NCBI GenBank assembly: GCA_964542765.1
Contig: CAZIVO010000063.1
Coordinates: 1 to 20,814, forward strand
Reading direction: 5' to 3'
Length of the DNA stretch: 20,814 nt
Source of the DNA: CAZIVO01 sp964542765
GTDB taxonomy: Bacteria > Planctomycetota > UBA1135 > UBA2386
Shown here: positions 14,438 through 20,814 of the stretch, piece by piece
Position numbering within the stretch: the stretch's first letter is position 1
How the letters are laid out: each line of letters starts with the position of its first letter
Notes under the pieces: generated by a model
Told to the model about the DNA's origin: nothing
Databases searched by the model: none
The model's input: the letters and a program-made list of their open reading frames with translations, nothing else
Position numbers and translations under genes: made by a program

Positions 14438-15528
14438 CTCTCACCTCCCTTGGCAGGCCGCTCGATCGTCACCGAGAACCGCGCTGCCTGTGCCGGCGTC
14501 AGCGTGATACCGCCGACTTGCCAGGGCACCGGCGAGGTCTTGATCACGGTGCCGGCACCCGGCTCGGGGGAAAAGCGCACCGACTGCTCGAGACCCTCCA
14601 ATTCGAAATTGCGAACGATGCCACGTCCACCTTCGAGAGCCATCACATGCTCGCGCACCTCGACATCACCGATGCGATAGCGGAACCGAGGATGCCGATC
14701 GACGATTGCATAGCCGAGGAACTTCGGGGTTCCGTCCAGCACGAAGGGAAAACGCCCCTCACTGTAGAATCGCTCGCCCTTGATCACTGCAAGGCCATTG
14801 CCATTGCCCTTCCACACCGGCCAGGGATCGACGAAGCCACCGTGCCAGGCGTAACGGAGCCGGCAGCGACCGGCGTCAAAGCAGTACGATACATCGCCTG
14901 CAAGAGCCACGGCGATCGCAGCAGGCGATGCGTCGGGCATGAAAATCCGGTAGACGAGCGGCCGACGGCGCGGACTCCAGGCATGCATCCCCTTCTCGGG
15001 AGGCTTGCCGCCATGAGTCTTGCTGAGTGGTGGTACGTGGGTGTCATCGTCGAGTGAAGGCATCGGCACACCGACATACATGGCCCCGTACATCAGCAAT
15101 CCATGACCCGGGAAGGTGCAGACATACGGATAGATCCCCGGCTCCTTCGGCGCCGTGAACCTGAGCGTGTGCGAGCCACCCTGTCGCAGCACACCGATCG
15201 ACCAGAGGACATCCGCCGTGGCGGGGACATGGTTCAACTCAGGCCCTCGAGCACCGAGTGCGAGCGCCTGCTCGACAACCGCCAGCCGTTGCCCCGGGCG
15301 TGTGATCAACAGGTTGTGCTCCATCTCGTCGCCGTTGTTGAAGCGCAAGGTGATGCGGGCACCGGGAGCGACAGCGATACGCGGAGGGTCGAACTGCATC
15401 GGCGCGCGAACGCCAATCACAACCTCTTGCTCCACCGGCGATTGCGCCAGTGCCGACACCATCAGCCCTGACGCCACAAGCCACCCTCGCACAGCCACCA
15501 TGTTTACCCGTCGAAGATCGTGCAGCAT
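14434..15528 (-). CDS. Exported azurin-type (type 1 copper) protein with C-terminal accessory domain
   Basis: The 364-residue protein has a signal peptide (core WLVASGLMVSALA, cleavage near 28). A cupredoxin domain spans about 33-153. All type 1 copper ligands are visible: His71 in NNGDEMEHNLL, and Cys137, His142 and Met146 in YVCTFPGHGLLM. The C-x4-H-x3-M spacing is that of azurin and auracyanin. The domain would carry one electron in the periplasm. From about 185 to 360 follows a beta-rich domain (RRPLVYRIFMPDASPAAIAVAL, CRLRYAWHGGFVDPWPVW). It resembles one often joined to cytochrome or dehydrogenase proteins in Planctomycetota and related phyla. An alternative ATG at 15501 gives a more compact signal peptide, and neither start has a clear SD. 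It lies 55 bp after the enolase-family gene and overlaps the next gene by 4 bp. Confidence 0.85.
   Translation of the reverse strand: MLHDLRRVNMVAVRGWLVASGLMVSALAQSPVEQEVVIGVRAPMQFDPPRIAVAPGARITLRFNNGDEMEHNLLITRPGQRLAVVEQALALGARGPELNHVPATADVLWSIGVLRQGGSHTLRFTAPKEPGIYPYVCTFPGHGLLMYGAMYVGVPMPSLDDDTHVPPLSKTHGGKPPEKGMHAWSPRRRPLVYRIFMPDASPAAIAVALAGDVSYCFDAGRCRLRYAWHGGFVDPWPVWKGNGNGLAVIKGERFYSEGRFPFVLDGTPKFLGYAIVDRHPRFRYRIGDVEVREHVMALEGGRGIVRNFELEGLEQSVRFSPEPGAGTVIKTSPVPWQVGGITLTPAQAARFSVTIERPAKGGER
14444..14449 (-). promoter_or_regulatory. Shine-Dalgarno site of the dehydrogenase-like propeller gene
   Basis: GGGAGG on the minus strand lies 6 nt before the ATG at 14437-14435, inside the 3' end of the copper-protein gene. 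Together with the ATGA overlap it fixes the start and indicates coupled translation. Confidence 0.7.
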
Positions 15529-15583
15529 CTACGAGCAATCTTCGGTGATGGCAGGCGCAAAGACAAACGAAGCCTCACACCGG

Positions 15584-17044
15584 TCACGCCGTCGGCATGC
15601 CTGCAGAGAGAAAGCCCGGCAAGTCGGACAGGTCTACCTCGGCGAGATCCGTGACATCGAGGCAGGGCTGCAACCCGAAGGGAGCCGCGAGAACCGATGC
15701 GAGATGCAGACGGCCGGCCTCGATACGAAGGGTCGGGTAGCCATCGGGGTGCTCGCGGTAGAGATCCCCATGAGCAGCGAGTGAAGCCTCACAAACCGCC
15801 TCGGGCCAGGCGCAAAGACCGCGGAAGTAATGGTGGCCATTGCGCTCGACATGGGCGATGCCCAGCGTCGCCATCATGGCGAGATCCTGAAGAAGAGCGA
15901 TGGGGCCGACATTCGCGAGGTCTTCGCCGGTGAGGTGAGCCGGACGCTCGTGGTCGACGCGAGCCAGGGTGGCTGCATTGGCGATGCCCTTGACGATGCC
16001 CTTGCAGTTCTTGTGACTGCAGCCGTCGTAGCCCAGGGCAAGAGCGGCAGGAAGGGAGTCCAGGTCTCCATCGGCCTCATCGATGATGAGCGAAGGGCGC
16101 TCGGGCCAGGCGGCGAGATCTTCGGCAACACTGTCGGCAAGAGTCTGGTCCCGGTGTGCGGGCTGCTCGACGAGAAGCAGGCCGGCATCGAGACATTCGC
16201 GAACAATTCGATCCTCCCGCCAGGCTTCCCAGTGCTCGCGAAAGGCGGCGATGTCGACGTATTGTTCGTTGCCGTCGAGAGTGAAGCGAGCCTGAGGACC
16301 CATCAATTCGGCAAGCGTGCGCAGGCGCGGAAGGTCGACGGAGAGATCGCCACAGACCTTGATCTTGAAGTGAGTCAGGCCATGACTGCGGATGCAGGAT
16401 TCGAGATCGAGCGGAAGACCGTCATCCACCCTCGTCTCATCGGTGACGTCGGCGAGGGTGAGGGGGTCGCCGAGACCGATGGTGTGGCGAGCGATGATGG
16501 TGGCAGCAGGCTTGCCGGGCAGGATATCGGCAAGCGCCAGGCCGGCCAGATCGGCGCGGACATCGCCAAGGCGAAGATCGATCAGATTCTCGCGGATGAC
16601 TTCGTCAACGGGACGTTGGAGATGACGGCAAAGAGCATCGAGCAGGACACGCTCGACGAGGCTCACGCCGAGGTTGGCCAGCAGCGGAGGATGATCTTCC
16701 GAGGATGCCCACGCCATCTGCTCGTCGTGAAGGTTTCGCCAGTGGGAGAAAAAGCTTCCGGCTGGCGAGGCGAGCGCCGCCTCGATGGCCTTTTGGATGA
16801 CGGCGAGCATGGCGGGAAGATCCTGCTCGAAGCTGGTGTCGACCTTCTTGGTGAACCACTTCGGCGGCAGACCCTCGGAAGCCAGGCCCGTGGCACGCTG
16901 GCCATCCACCTCGACCTCGGCTTGCAGGACGAGATGGGGAAGGGCGGTGAGGCTGGCGATGCCATAGCGGAAAGGAAAGCGCGTCCGCATGGGAAGGACA
17001 CGGCATTCGATCCGCTTGAGGGCGAGCGTCGGAAAGTTGCCCAT
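15584..17044 (-). CDS. Enolase-superfamily enzyme, mandelate racemase/muconate-lactonizing type
   Basis: The 486-residue protein has the enolase-superfamily layout of N-terminal capping region and barrel. The likely general base pair is the KIK motif, Lys227/Lys229 in HFKIKVCGD. Metal ligands are Asp257 (TLDGNE), Glu293 (LLVEQP) and Asp322 (LIIDEAD). A basic residue on the opposite side follows in SHKNCKGIVKG (Lys345 or Lys348). This pattern fits the MLE/dipeptide-epimerase subgroup, which abstracts a proton alpha to a carboxylate. Specific substrate is not deducible. It is longer than the usual 350-400 residues, mainly from an expanded segment at about 60-225 before the barrel lysines. The start, ATG at 17044 (or GTG at 17047), directly follows the upstream stop, so the two genes are coupled. 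The frame continues upstream, but there it overlaps the MetE-like gene. Confidence 0.88.
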   Translation of the reverse strand: MGNFPTLALKRIECRVLPMRTRFPFRYGIASLTALPHLVLQAEVEVDGQRATGLASEGLPPKWFTKKVDTSFEQDLPAMLAVIQKAIEAALASPAGSFFSHWRNLHDEQMAWASSEDHPPLLANLGVSLVERVLLDALCRHLQRPVDEVIRENLIDLRLGDVRADLAGLALADILPGKPAATIIARHTIGLGDPLTLADVTDETRVDDGLPLDLESCIRSHGLTHFKIKVCGDLSVDLPRLRTLAELMGPQARFTLDGNEQYVDIAAFREHWEAWREDRIVRECLDAGLLLVEQPAHRDQTLADSVAEDLAAWPERPSLIIDEADGDLDSLPAALALGYDGCSHKNCKGIVKGIANAATLARVDHERPAHLTGEDLANVGPIALLQDLAMMATLGIAHVERNGHHYFRGLCAWPEAVCEASLAAHGDLYREHPDGYPTLRIEAGRLHLASVLAAPFGLQPCLDVTDLAEVDLSDLPGFLSAGMPTA

Positions 17045-17046
17045 CA

Positions 17047-18048
17047 CTATCCGAGGTAGAGATCGCGACCGGCGGCAAGCGCAGCGATCTTGCGATCGGC
17101 CACGGAACGCTTGAGCATCCAAAAACCGCAATCCGGATGGATCCAGCGGACACGGCCTTCGCCGAGCTTGGCCTCGGCTCGTTCGATGGCGCGAGCAACG
17201 CCCTCGGCCGTCTCGACCTGGTTCGCCTTCACATCGACCACGCCGATACCCAGCGCGATGGAATGGTCTACCCGGCAGAGAGCTTCGAGATCTTCAGCCG
17301 GGCGGTGAGCGAGTTCGAGAACCACGTGGTCAGTCGAAAGGGCATTGAGAAAGGCGAGCAGGGGCTCCCAACCACCGCTCTGGATGGTCTGACCACCGTA
17401 GTTGCCAAAACACAGGTGCACGGCTTTCTCGCCGTCGAAGGCATCGAGGATGCGGTTGATGGCCTCGGCAGCGAGAGGGCCATCGGCGGGATTCCCGGGA
17501 ACATTGGCCTCGTCCACCTGCAAGCAGGCACAGGCGAGGCCACCGACCTGCCTGGCAAGAAGATCGGCGATGGCGAGGGTGAGCTTTTCGAAGTCCCCGT
17601 AATGGAGATCCAGCAAGGTACGAGCGAGCATGTAGGGAGAAGTGATGGTGAACTTGAAGGGTCCGCCGGCAACACTCGCAGCCCGTTCACAATCCTCACG
17701 CAGATTGAGGATGCCTTCGCCCAGTTCACTTCGAACGATGCCGGCCGGCTTGGCCCTAAATCCCATCTCGTCCTTGGCCCGGAAGGCTTCGAGGTCGGCC
17801 CGGCCCACCTGCGCATCCACCCCTGCCAGCTTGCTCGTGAAGTATTCGATCATGCCGTTGGTGTCGGGATGGTCCACGTCGAAGCGATACAACTCGCCAT
17901 CGGTGGGAAGATCCACGCCGACATCGCGCTGGGTGGAGAAGATGACGCGAGTCGCATCGACAAGAGTCTGCTCACTTGGATTGGCGGCAAGCCAGTCAGG
18001 AACAGGATAAGAACCAACGGTGGTGACCTGGATGCGCGGCATGCTCAT
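17047..18048 (-). CDS. MetE C-terminal-domain-like zinc methyltransferase
   Basis: The 333-residue protein matches only the catalytic C-terminal half of cobalamin-independent methionine synthase. Visible motifs are TTVGSYPVP (9-17), LPTDGE (47-52), LQVDEANVPGN (176-186) and IHPDCGFWML (303-312). The four zinc ligands of MetE have counterparts: His211 and Cys213 in HLCFGN, Glu245 in VLELAHR, and Cys307 in HPDCG. Zinc-activated thiolate alkylation is therefore likely. Full MetE is about 750 residues. Single-half homologues include core-MetE proteins and epoxyalkane:coenzyme M transferases, so the methyl or alkyl donor may not be methyl-folate. It starts 6 nt after the symporter stop (GGGG 9 nt before the ATG) and ends 2 nt before the enolase-family ATG. 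This suggests it acts on a compound imported by the symporter. Confidence 0.88.
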   Translation of the reverse strand: MSMPRIQVTTVGSYPVPDWLAANPSEQTLVDATRVIFSTQRDVGVDLPTDGELYRFDVDHPDTNGMIEYFTSKLAGVDAQVGRADLEAFRAKDEMGFRAKPAGIVRSELGEGILNLREDCERAASVAGGPFKFTITSPYMLARTLLDLHYGDFEKLTLAIADLLARQVGGLACACLQVDEANVPGNPADGPLAAEAINRILDAFDGEKAVHLCFGNYGGQTIQSGGWEPLLAFLNALSTDHVVLELAHRPAEDLEALCRVDHSIALGIGVVDVKANQVETAEGVARAIERAEAKLGEGRVRWIHPDCGFWMLKRSVADRKIAALAAGRDLYLG

Positions 18049-18054
18049 GGCAGG

Positions 18055-19692
18055 TTACCCCTTTCCCTTGATGATGGAGCGGAACTCGTCGATGCGCTCT
18101 CGACCAACCTTTTGAGTGAGTCGGCTCACCGCGACAAAGACAACCACGTTCACGGCGATACCCACCGCACTCTTGTCGATGAATCCGGTGACGCCAAGGC
18201 TCCATTCCGGCTTGATGGTGAACAGCACGACGGAGACGATACCAGCACCCACACCGGCAACAGCTCCCTGGCGCGTTCCCTTGTTCAAGAACAGCACATC
18301 GATGGCGATCGGAAGCAACTGACTGGAGAAGGCGATCGCCAGCAGCATGAGCTGGGAAATGAGTTCGAGAGGATTGAAGTCTCCGGCCAGCTCACTCCAC
18401 TCGACGAGGATGACCGCAGCCATGGTGGTCAATACGATGACCGCCCGACCCACCCAGGTTCTCTCCCGATCGCCGGACCGGGGGCGAACGAAGCGAGCGT
18501 AGACATCACGAGTCACAACAGCACTCAGGGCGTGCAGGTTGCTGTCAGCGGTACTCATGGAAGCTGCCAGCACGGCGATGAGAACAAGGGTGACGACGAT
18601 CGCTCCGAGAGTGACTCCCAGCATCTCGGGTACCACCCGCTGGATCATGACAATGACGACCTGATCCACCTCCTTGGCCTGGGAACCGATGCCGAGATGC
18701 GGCATCACGCCTTCCGCAGTGATTTCAACCGGGAAGAGAACCTGCCCGCCGAGGGCCACGAGCATGATGCCGAAGAGGAAACAGATCGGCAGAACGATGG
18801 CGAAGACGAGACTGGAGCGCCGCAAGGTGTCCGAACTCCTCGCCGCGTAAAACCGCATCCATTGGCCCGGCTGGATGATTGCGCCGAGCGAGGCGAAAAC
18901 GCAGATCGTGCAAAGCATGCCGGCGTTCCACTTGCCCGAATTGCCGGGCGCGGAAAGCGCCTTTGCCGGCAGGTCGGCAACAGCTTCGAAATAGCCCGAA
19001 AGTCCGCCGAAGTGAACCAGAGTGGCCAGACCGGCGACCATCATGCCGAAGAGAAGCAAGAGGCCTTGGATGACGTCCGTCCACGCCACCGAGCGCATGC
19101 CACCCACCAGAACGTAGGCCATGGTGAGCAAGGAGAGGGCCCACACACCGCTTTCGTACATGGTGAAGGAGCTTCCCAAAAACTCCAGCGGCGGCGTATC
19201 AGGAAAGAGGCGCTGGGCGAGGTAACCGCCGGCCTTGACCTGCATGATGACGTAGGGCAAGACGTAAAGAGCGCTGGTGATTGCTGCCAGGATCCTGATC
19301 GCGGAACCACCGTAATAATCGCCGACGAGATCGGCAGGCGTCACGTAGCCGCGGGCCTTGCCCAGCTTGCGCATGCGGTCGCCGAGAAGATAGATGGCTA
19401 AACCGGCAACGGGCAGGTTGAGAGCGAAGAGGAAGAAGCTGGCGCCGTCGCGATAAACGATCCCCGGAATCCCCAGCAGAGCGGCACTGGAGAAGAAGGT
19501 CGCCATGAGGGTGAGCGAAGTGACGAGCGTGCCCTGCCCGCGACCGGCGAGGTAATAGTCCTCTTCGGTCGCCTTGCCCTTGAGGTAGCCGACGATGCAC
19601 AGGCCGACGAGCATGAGCATGTAGATGCCGAGCAGGATATGAGGCAGGTAGCCTCCCGCGACTTCGGCGGTCGAAGTGGAAAGGCCCGTCAT
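18055..19692 (-). CDS. Sodium:solute symporter (SSF/SLC5 family)
   Basis: This 545-residue polytopic protein has about 13 hydrophobic segments, expected for the LeuT-fold SSF family, which uses the Na+ gradient to import small solutes. Family marks are the N-terminal DYYLAGRGQGTLVTSLTLMA, a conserved GARGYVTPADLVGDYYG-like region (about 115), SVAWTDVIQGLLLL (about 210), and MSTADSNLHALSAVVTRDVY (about 390). The last holds the Ser/Thr cluster typical of the Na2 site. It resembles proline and pantothenate permeases, but substrate cannot be assigned by eye. The ATG overlaps the stop of the small membrane protein as ATGA. Six nt separate its stop from the MetE-like gene. Genes downstream are likely to process the imported solute. 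Confidence 0.93.
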   Translation of the reverse strand: MTGLSTSTAEVAGGYLPHILLGIYMLMLVGLCIVGYLKGKATEEDYYLAGRGQGTLVTSLTLMATFFSSAALLGIPGIVYRDGASFFLFALNLPVAGLAIYLLGDRMRKLGKARGYVTPADLVGDYYGGSAIRILAAITSALYVLPYVIMQVKAGGYLAQRLFPDTPPLEFLGSSFTMYESGVWALSLLTMAYVLVGGMRSVAWTDVIQGLLLLFGMMVAGLATLVHFGGLSGYFEAVADLPAKALSAPGNSGKWNAGMLCTICVFASLGAIIQPGQWMRFYAARSSDTLRRSSLVFAIVLPICFLFGIMLVALGGQVLFPVEITAEGVMPHLGIGSQAKEVDQVVIVMIQRVVPEMLGVTLGAIVVTLVLIAVLAASMSTADSNLHALSAVVTRDVYARFVRPRSGDRERTWVGRAVIVLTTMAAVILVEWSELAGDFNPLELISQLMLLAIAFSSQLLPIAIDVLFLNKGTRQGAVAGVGAGIVSVVLFTIKPEWSLGVTGFIDKSAVGIAVNVVVFVAVSRLTQKVGRERIDEFRSIIKGKG

Positions 19693-19925
19693 TCGCCGGC
19701 ACCGTCCCGCTTCGTCCAGAGCTTGCGATAGGCCACCAGCACGACCCCTGCCTGCACGAAGAACCAGAAGAAGGCCCAGGCCATGAGTACCGGTATGCCA
19801 AGAAAAGTCGCCGGTGAAGTGTCCTCGGGCGATGGATTCACGAGATAGAGACCGGGCCCCGGCCCCATCACGAGGGCGAAGACGAACACCGCTGCAAGGA
19901 TCTTGCTCAGCCTGGTCTCAAGCAT
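19689..19925 (-). CDS. Small two-TM protein paired with the SSF symporter
   Basis: The 78-residue protein has two hydrophobic segments, about 9-27 (ILAAVFVFALVMGPGPGLYL) and 46-66 (VLMAWAFFWFFVQAGVVLVAY), followed by the basic tail RKLWTKRDG. Small two-helix proteins of the DUF3311 kind are often encoded just upstream of SSF symporters and are thought to be accessory subunits. The 'F-L-G-I-P...W' stretch between the helices fits that group, but I assign it by layout and not by a diagnostic motif. The ATG at 19925 has AAGG 9 nt upstream. Its stop overlaps the symporter start as ATGA, so stoichiometric co-expression is likely. It is probably the first gene of the operon running left to 12974. 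Confidence 0.82.
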   Translation of the reverse strand: MLETRLSKILAAVFVFALVMGPGPGLYLVNPSPEDTSPATFLGIPVLMAWAFFWFFVQAGVVLVAYRKLWTKRDGAGE

Positions 19926-20014
19926 GGGAGGACCTTTAGTAGCGCCCCCGGATCTGGGCGGCTAGCTTTTCGTCCCGGAAGGTCCGAGCTCTTTCTGGAG
20001 CATGGCGGTAAGGA

Positions 20015-20030
20015 GGCATGCCAGCATGCC
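20015..20030. other. Perfect 7-bp inverted repeat upstream of the symporter operon
   Basis: GGCATGC (20015-20021), a CA centre and GCATGCC (20024-20030) form a palindrome-like site. It lies in the 133-bp gap between the molybdoenzyme stop (20059) and the small membrane-protein start (19925), about 90 bp before that start. Dyad symmetry with a 2-nt centre suits a dimeric repressor better than an RNA terminator. No T-run follows. No clear promoter hexamers were found in this gap. Confidence 0.35.
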
Positions 20031-20058
20031 ACCGGCTTGGACACGCTATCCTCACAGA

Positions 20059-20814
20059 TCAGCCCTTGACGAAAATGGGGACCTTTTCGATGGCAGCGCG
20101 CCCCGATTTTCGAAAGGGTCGGGGCAGCGGCTGGGCGATGCCCTTGTCGTCGATGGTGCGACAGCGGAGCGTGTACTTGCCGGCAGCAAGACCCGGGTGC
20201 AGCGCGGCCCAATGGGCCTTGGTGAGGCGAATGGGCCAGGTCTCCGGCCGCCCGGTTTTTGGATCGAAGCCGATCGTCGGCACCGGGATCCGGTTGTCGG
20301 GGAGATCGCCGCCCCAAACCTCCGGCGGCGGCAGGATCTCGGCATCACGCCAGGGAGCCTTGCTGAAGTACTGACCGCCGCTCGGCAATTCGTCTTCGTC
20401 TTTATGAATCCAGACCTGGACCTTCTTCAAACCCGAGATCCCTACCTGCGCATAGCCCGTGACCGGGATCGGCTGACCGGCATTGACTTCCTTGGGCACC
20501 GAAAGCGTCGCGCAGAAGGTCTTCAAGGGACTGTCCACGTCGTTGTTCTGATCGGCATAGGTGTCGTTGGCGCCAGCGATGTTGGAGAGGAAGACATGCG
20601 TGAGCCACTTGATGCACTTGAAGCCGTAGCTTTCGGGCACCACGATGCGAACCGGCGCGCCGCGTTCTGGTGTCAGCCACTGGCCATTCAGTTTGTAGCA
20701 GAGAATGACAGGTGGAAGGTCGAAGGGATCTTCCAGAACACGTCCGGCAGGCAACGAACTGCGAAACATCTGCTTGGGATCATCGTTGTGGTAGCCGTGA
20801 TAGAAGACGCGACG
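20059..20814 (-). CDS. Sulfite-oxidase-family molybdopterin oxidoreductase, C-terminal part (partial, runs off right edge)
   Basis: The frame is open from the right edge to the TGA at 20061-20059, giving 251 residues. GAPVRIVVPESYGFKCIKWLTHV (about 52-75 of the visible part) is the conserved end of the molybdopterin-binding domain of the SUOX/YedY family. The remainder, with SVPKEVNAGQPIPVTGYA and YTLRCRTIDDKG, is the Ig-like dimerisation domain of Mo-co oxidoreductases. The cofactor-binding Cys and any signal peptide lie outside the window. Sulfite oxidase, nitrate reductase-like or methionine-sulfoxide-reductase-like activity cannot be separated from this fragment. It lies 133 bp upstream of the symporter cluster on the same strand; whether it is co-transcribed is open. 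Confidence 0.85.
   Translation of the reverse strand, partial: RRVFYHGYHNDDPKQMFRSSLPAGRVLEDPFDLPPVILCYKLNGQWLTPERGAPVRIVVPESYGFKCIKWLTHVFLSNIAGANDTYADQNNDVDSPLKTFCATLSVPKEVNAGQPIPVTGYAQVGISGLKKVQVWIHKDEDELPSGGQYFSKAPWRDAEILPPPEVWGGDLPDNRIPVPTIGFDPKTGRPETWPIRLTKAHWAALHPGLAAGKYTLRCRTIDDKGIAQPLPRPFRKSGRAAIEKVPIFVKG

Noticed and set aside
15830..17059. A 409-codon plus-strand open frame opposite the enolase-family gene
   Set aside because: It is antisense to a gene with all family motifs; no recognisable domain or start signal.
17047..18048. Calling the MetE-like gene metE, a bona fide methionine synthase
   Set aside because: Only the C-terminal half is present and the context is a transporter cluster, so a specific name would overstate the evidence.
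17137..19401. A 754-codon open frame on the plus strand opposite the symporter and MetE-like genes
   Set aside because: Its translation is rich in His, Asp, Gly and Arg, with no hydrophobic core or motif. It mirrors two well-recognised minus-strand genes and results from biased third-codon positions.
19926..20058. A 21-codon frame (MLACLLTAMLQ...) before the small membrane-protein gene
   Set aside because: It is too short, lacks a properly spaced SD and overlaps the dyad site; nothing supports translation.

Overview
The window is GC-rich and coding-dense. It looks like a chromosomal segment from a Planctomycetota-type bacterium. This rests on protein style, not on a marker gene. A secreted beta-propeller carries a 'YGTGTAGSGG...' module near its N-terminus. 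A soluble-dehydrogenase-like propeller has the C-terminal 'VHEL...YTLNR' ending common in Planctomycetota and Verrucomicrobiota. A type 1 copper protein is fused to a domain that usually travels with such dehydrogenases in that superphylum. No rRNA, tRNA, CRISPR array, insertion sequence or phage gene was seen.

Layout. At the left edge (1-143, minus) is the N-terminus of an exported protein. It diverges from a plus-strand gene (348-1433) for a membrane-anchored protein with repeated transthyretin/carboxypeptidase-regulatory-like modules. The spacer between them holds four direct repeats at an exact 11-bp period, ending 10 bp before a good -10 hexamer. A MATE-family exporter follows (1537-2847, plus). 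Everything to its right is on the minus strand.

From 10622 down to 3016 runs a complete tryptophan operon, trpE-trpG-trpD-trpC-trpF-trpB-trpA, with a type I-beta DAHP synthase gene (aroF) appended. Adjacent genes overlap by 4 bp or lie 1-3 bp apart. The operon therefore encodes the first shikimate step plus the whole chorismate-to-tryptophan branch. Upstream lie a 254-bp leader with a hairpin and a palindrome, a small unrecognised helical protein (about 10877-11200), and the secreted propeller (11276-12817).

Further right (12974-19925) is another tight minus-strand cluster: a small two-TM protein, an SSF/SLC5 sodium:solute symporter, a zinc-site methyltransferase homologous to the C-terminal half of MetE, an enolase-superfamily enzyme, an exported azurin-type copper protein and an exported six-bladed-type propeller. 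It reads as an uptake and catabolism set followed by a periplasmic redox pair. The substrate cannot be read from sequence. At the right edge (20059-20814) is the C-terminal part of a sulfite-oxidase-family molybdopterin enzyme.

The most noteworthy points are the 11-bp-phased operator, the transporter/MetE-core/enolase cluster, the translationally coupled trp-aroF supra-operon with an enteric-style feedback-sensitive TrpE, and the unknown small gene ahead of it.
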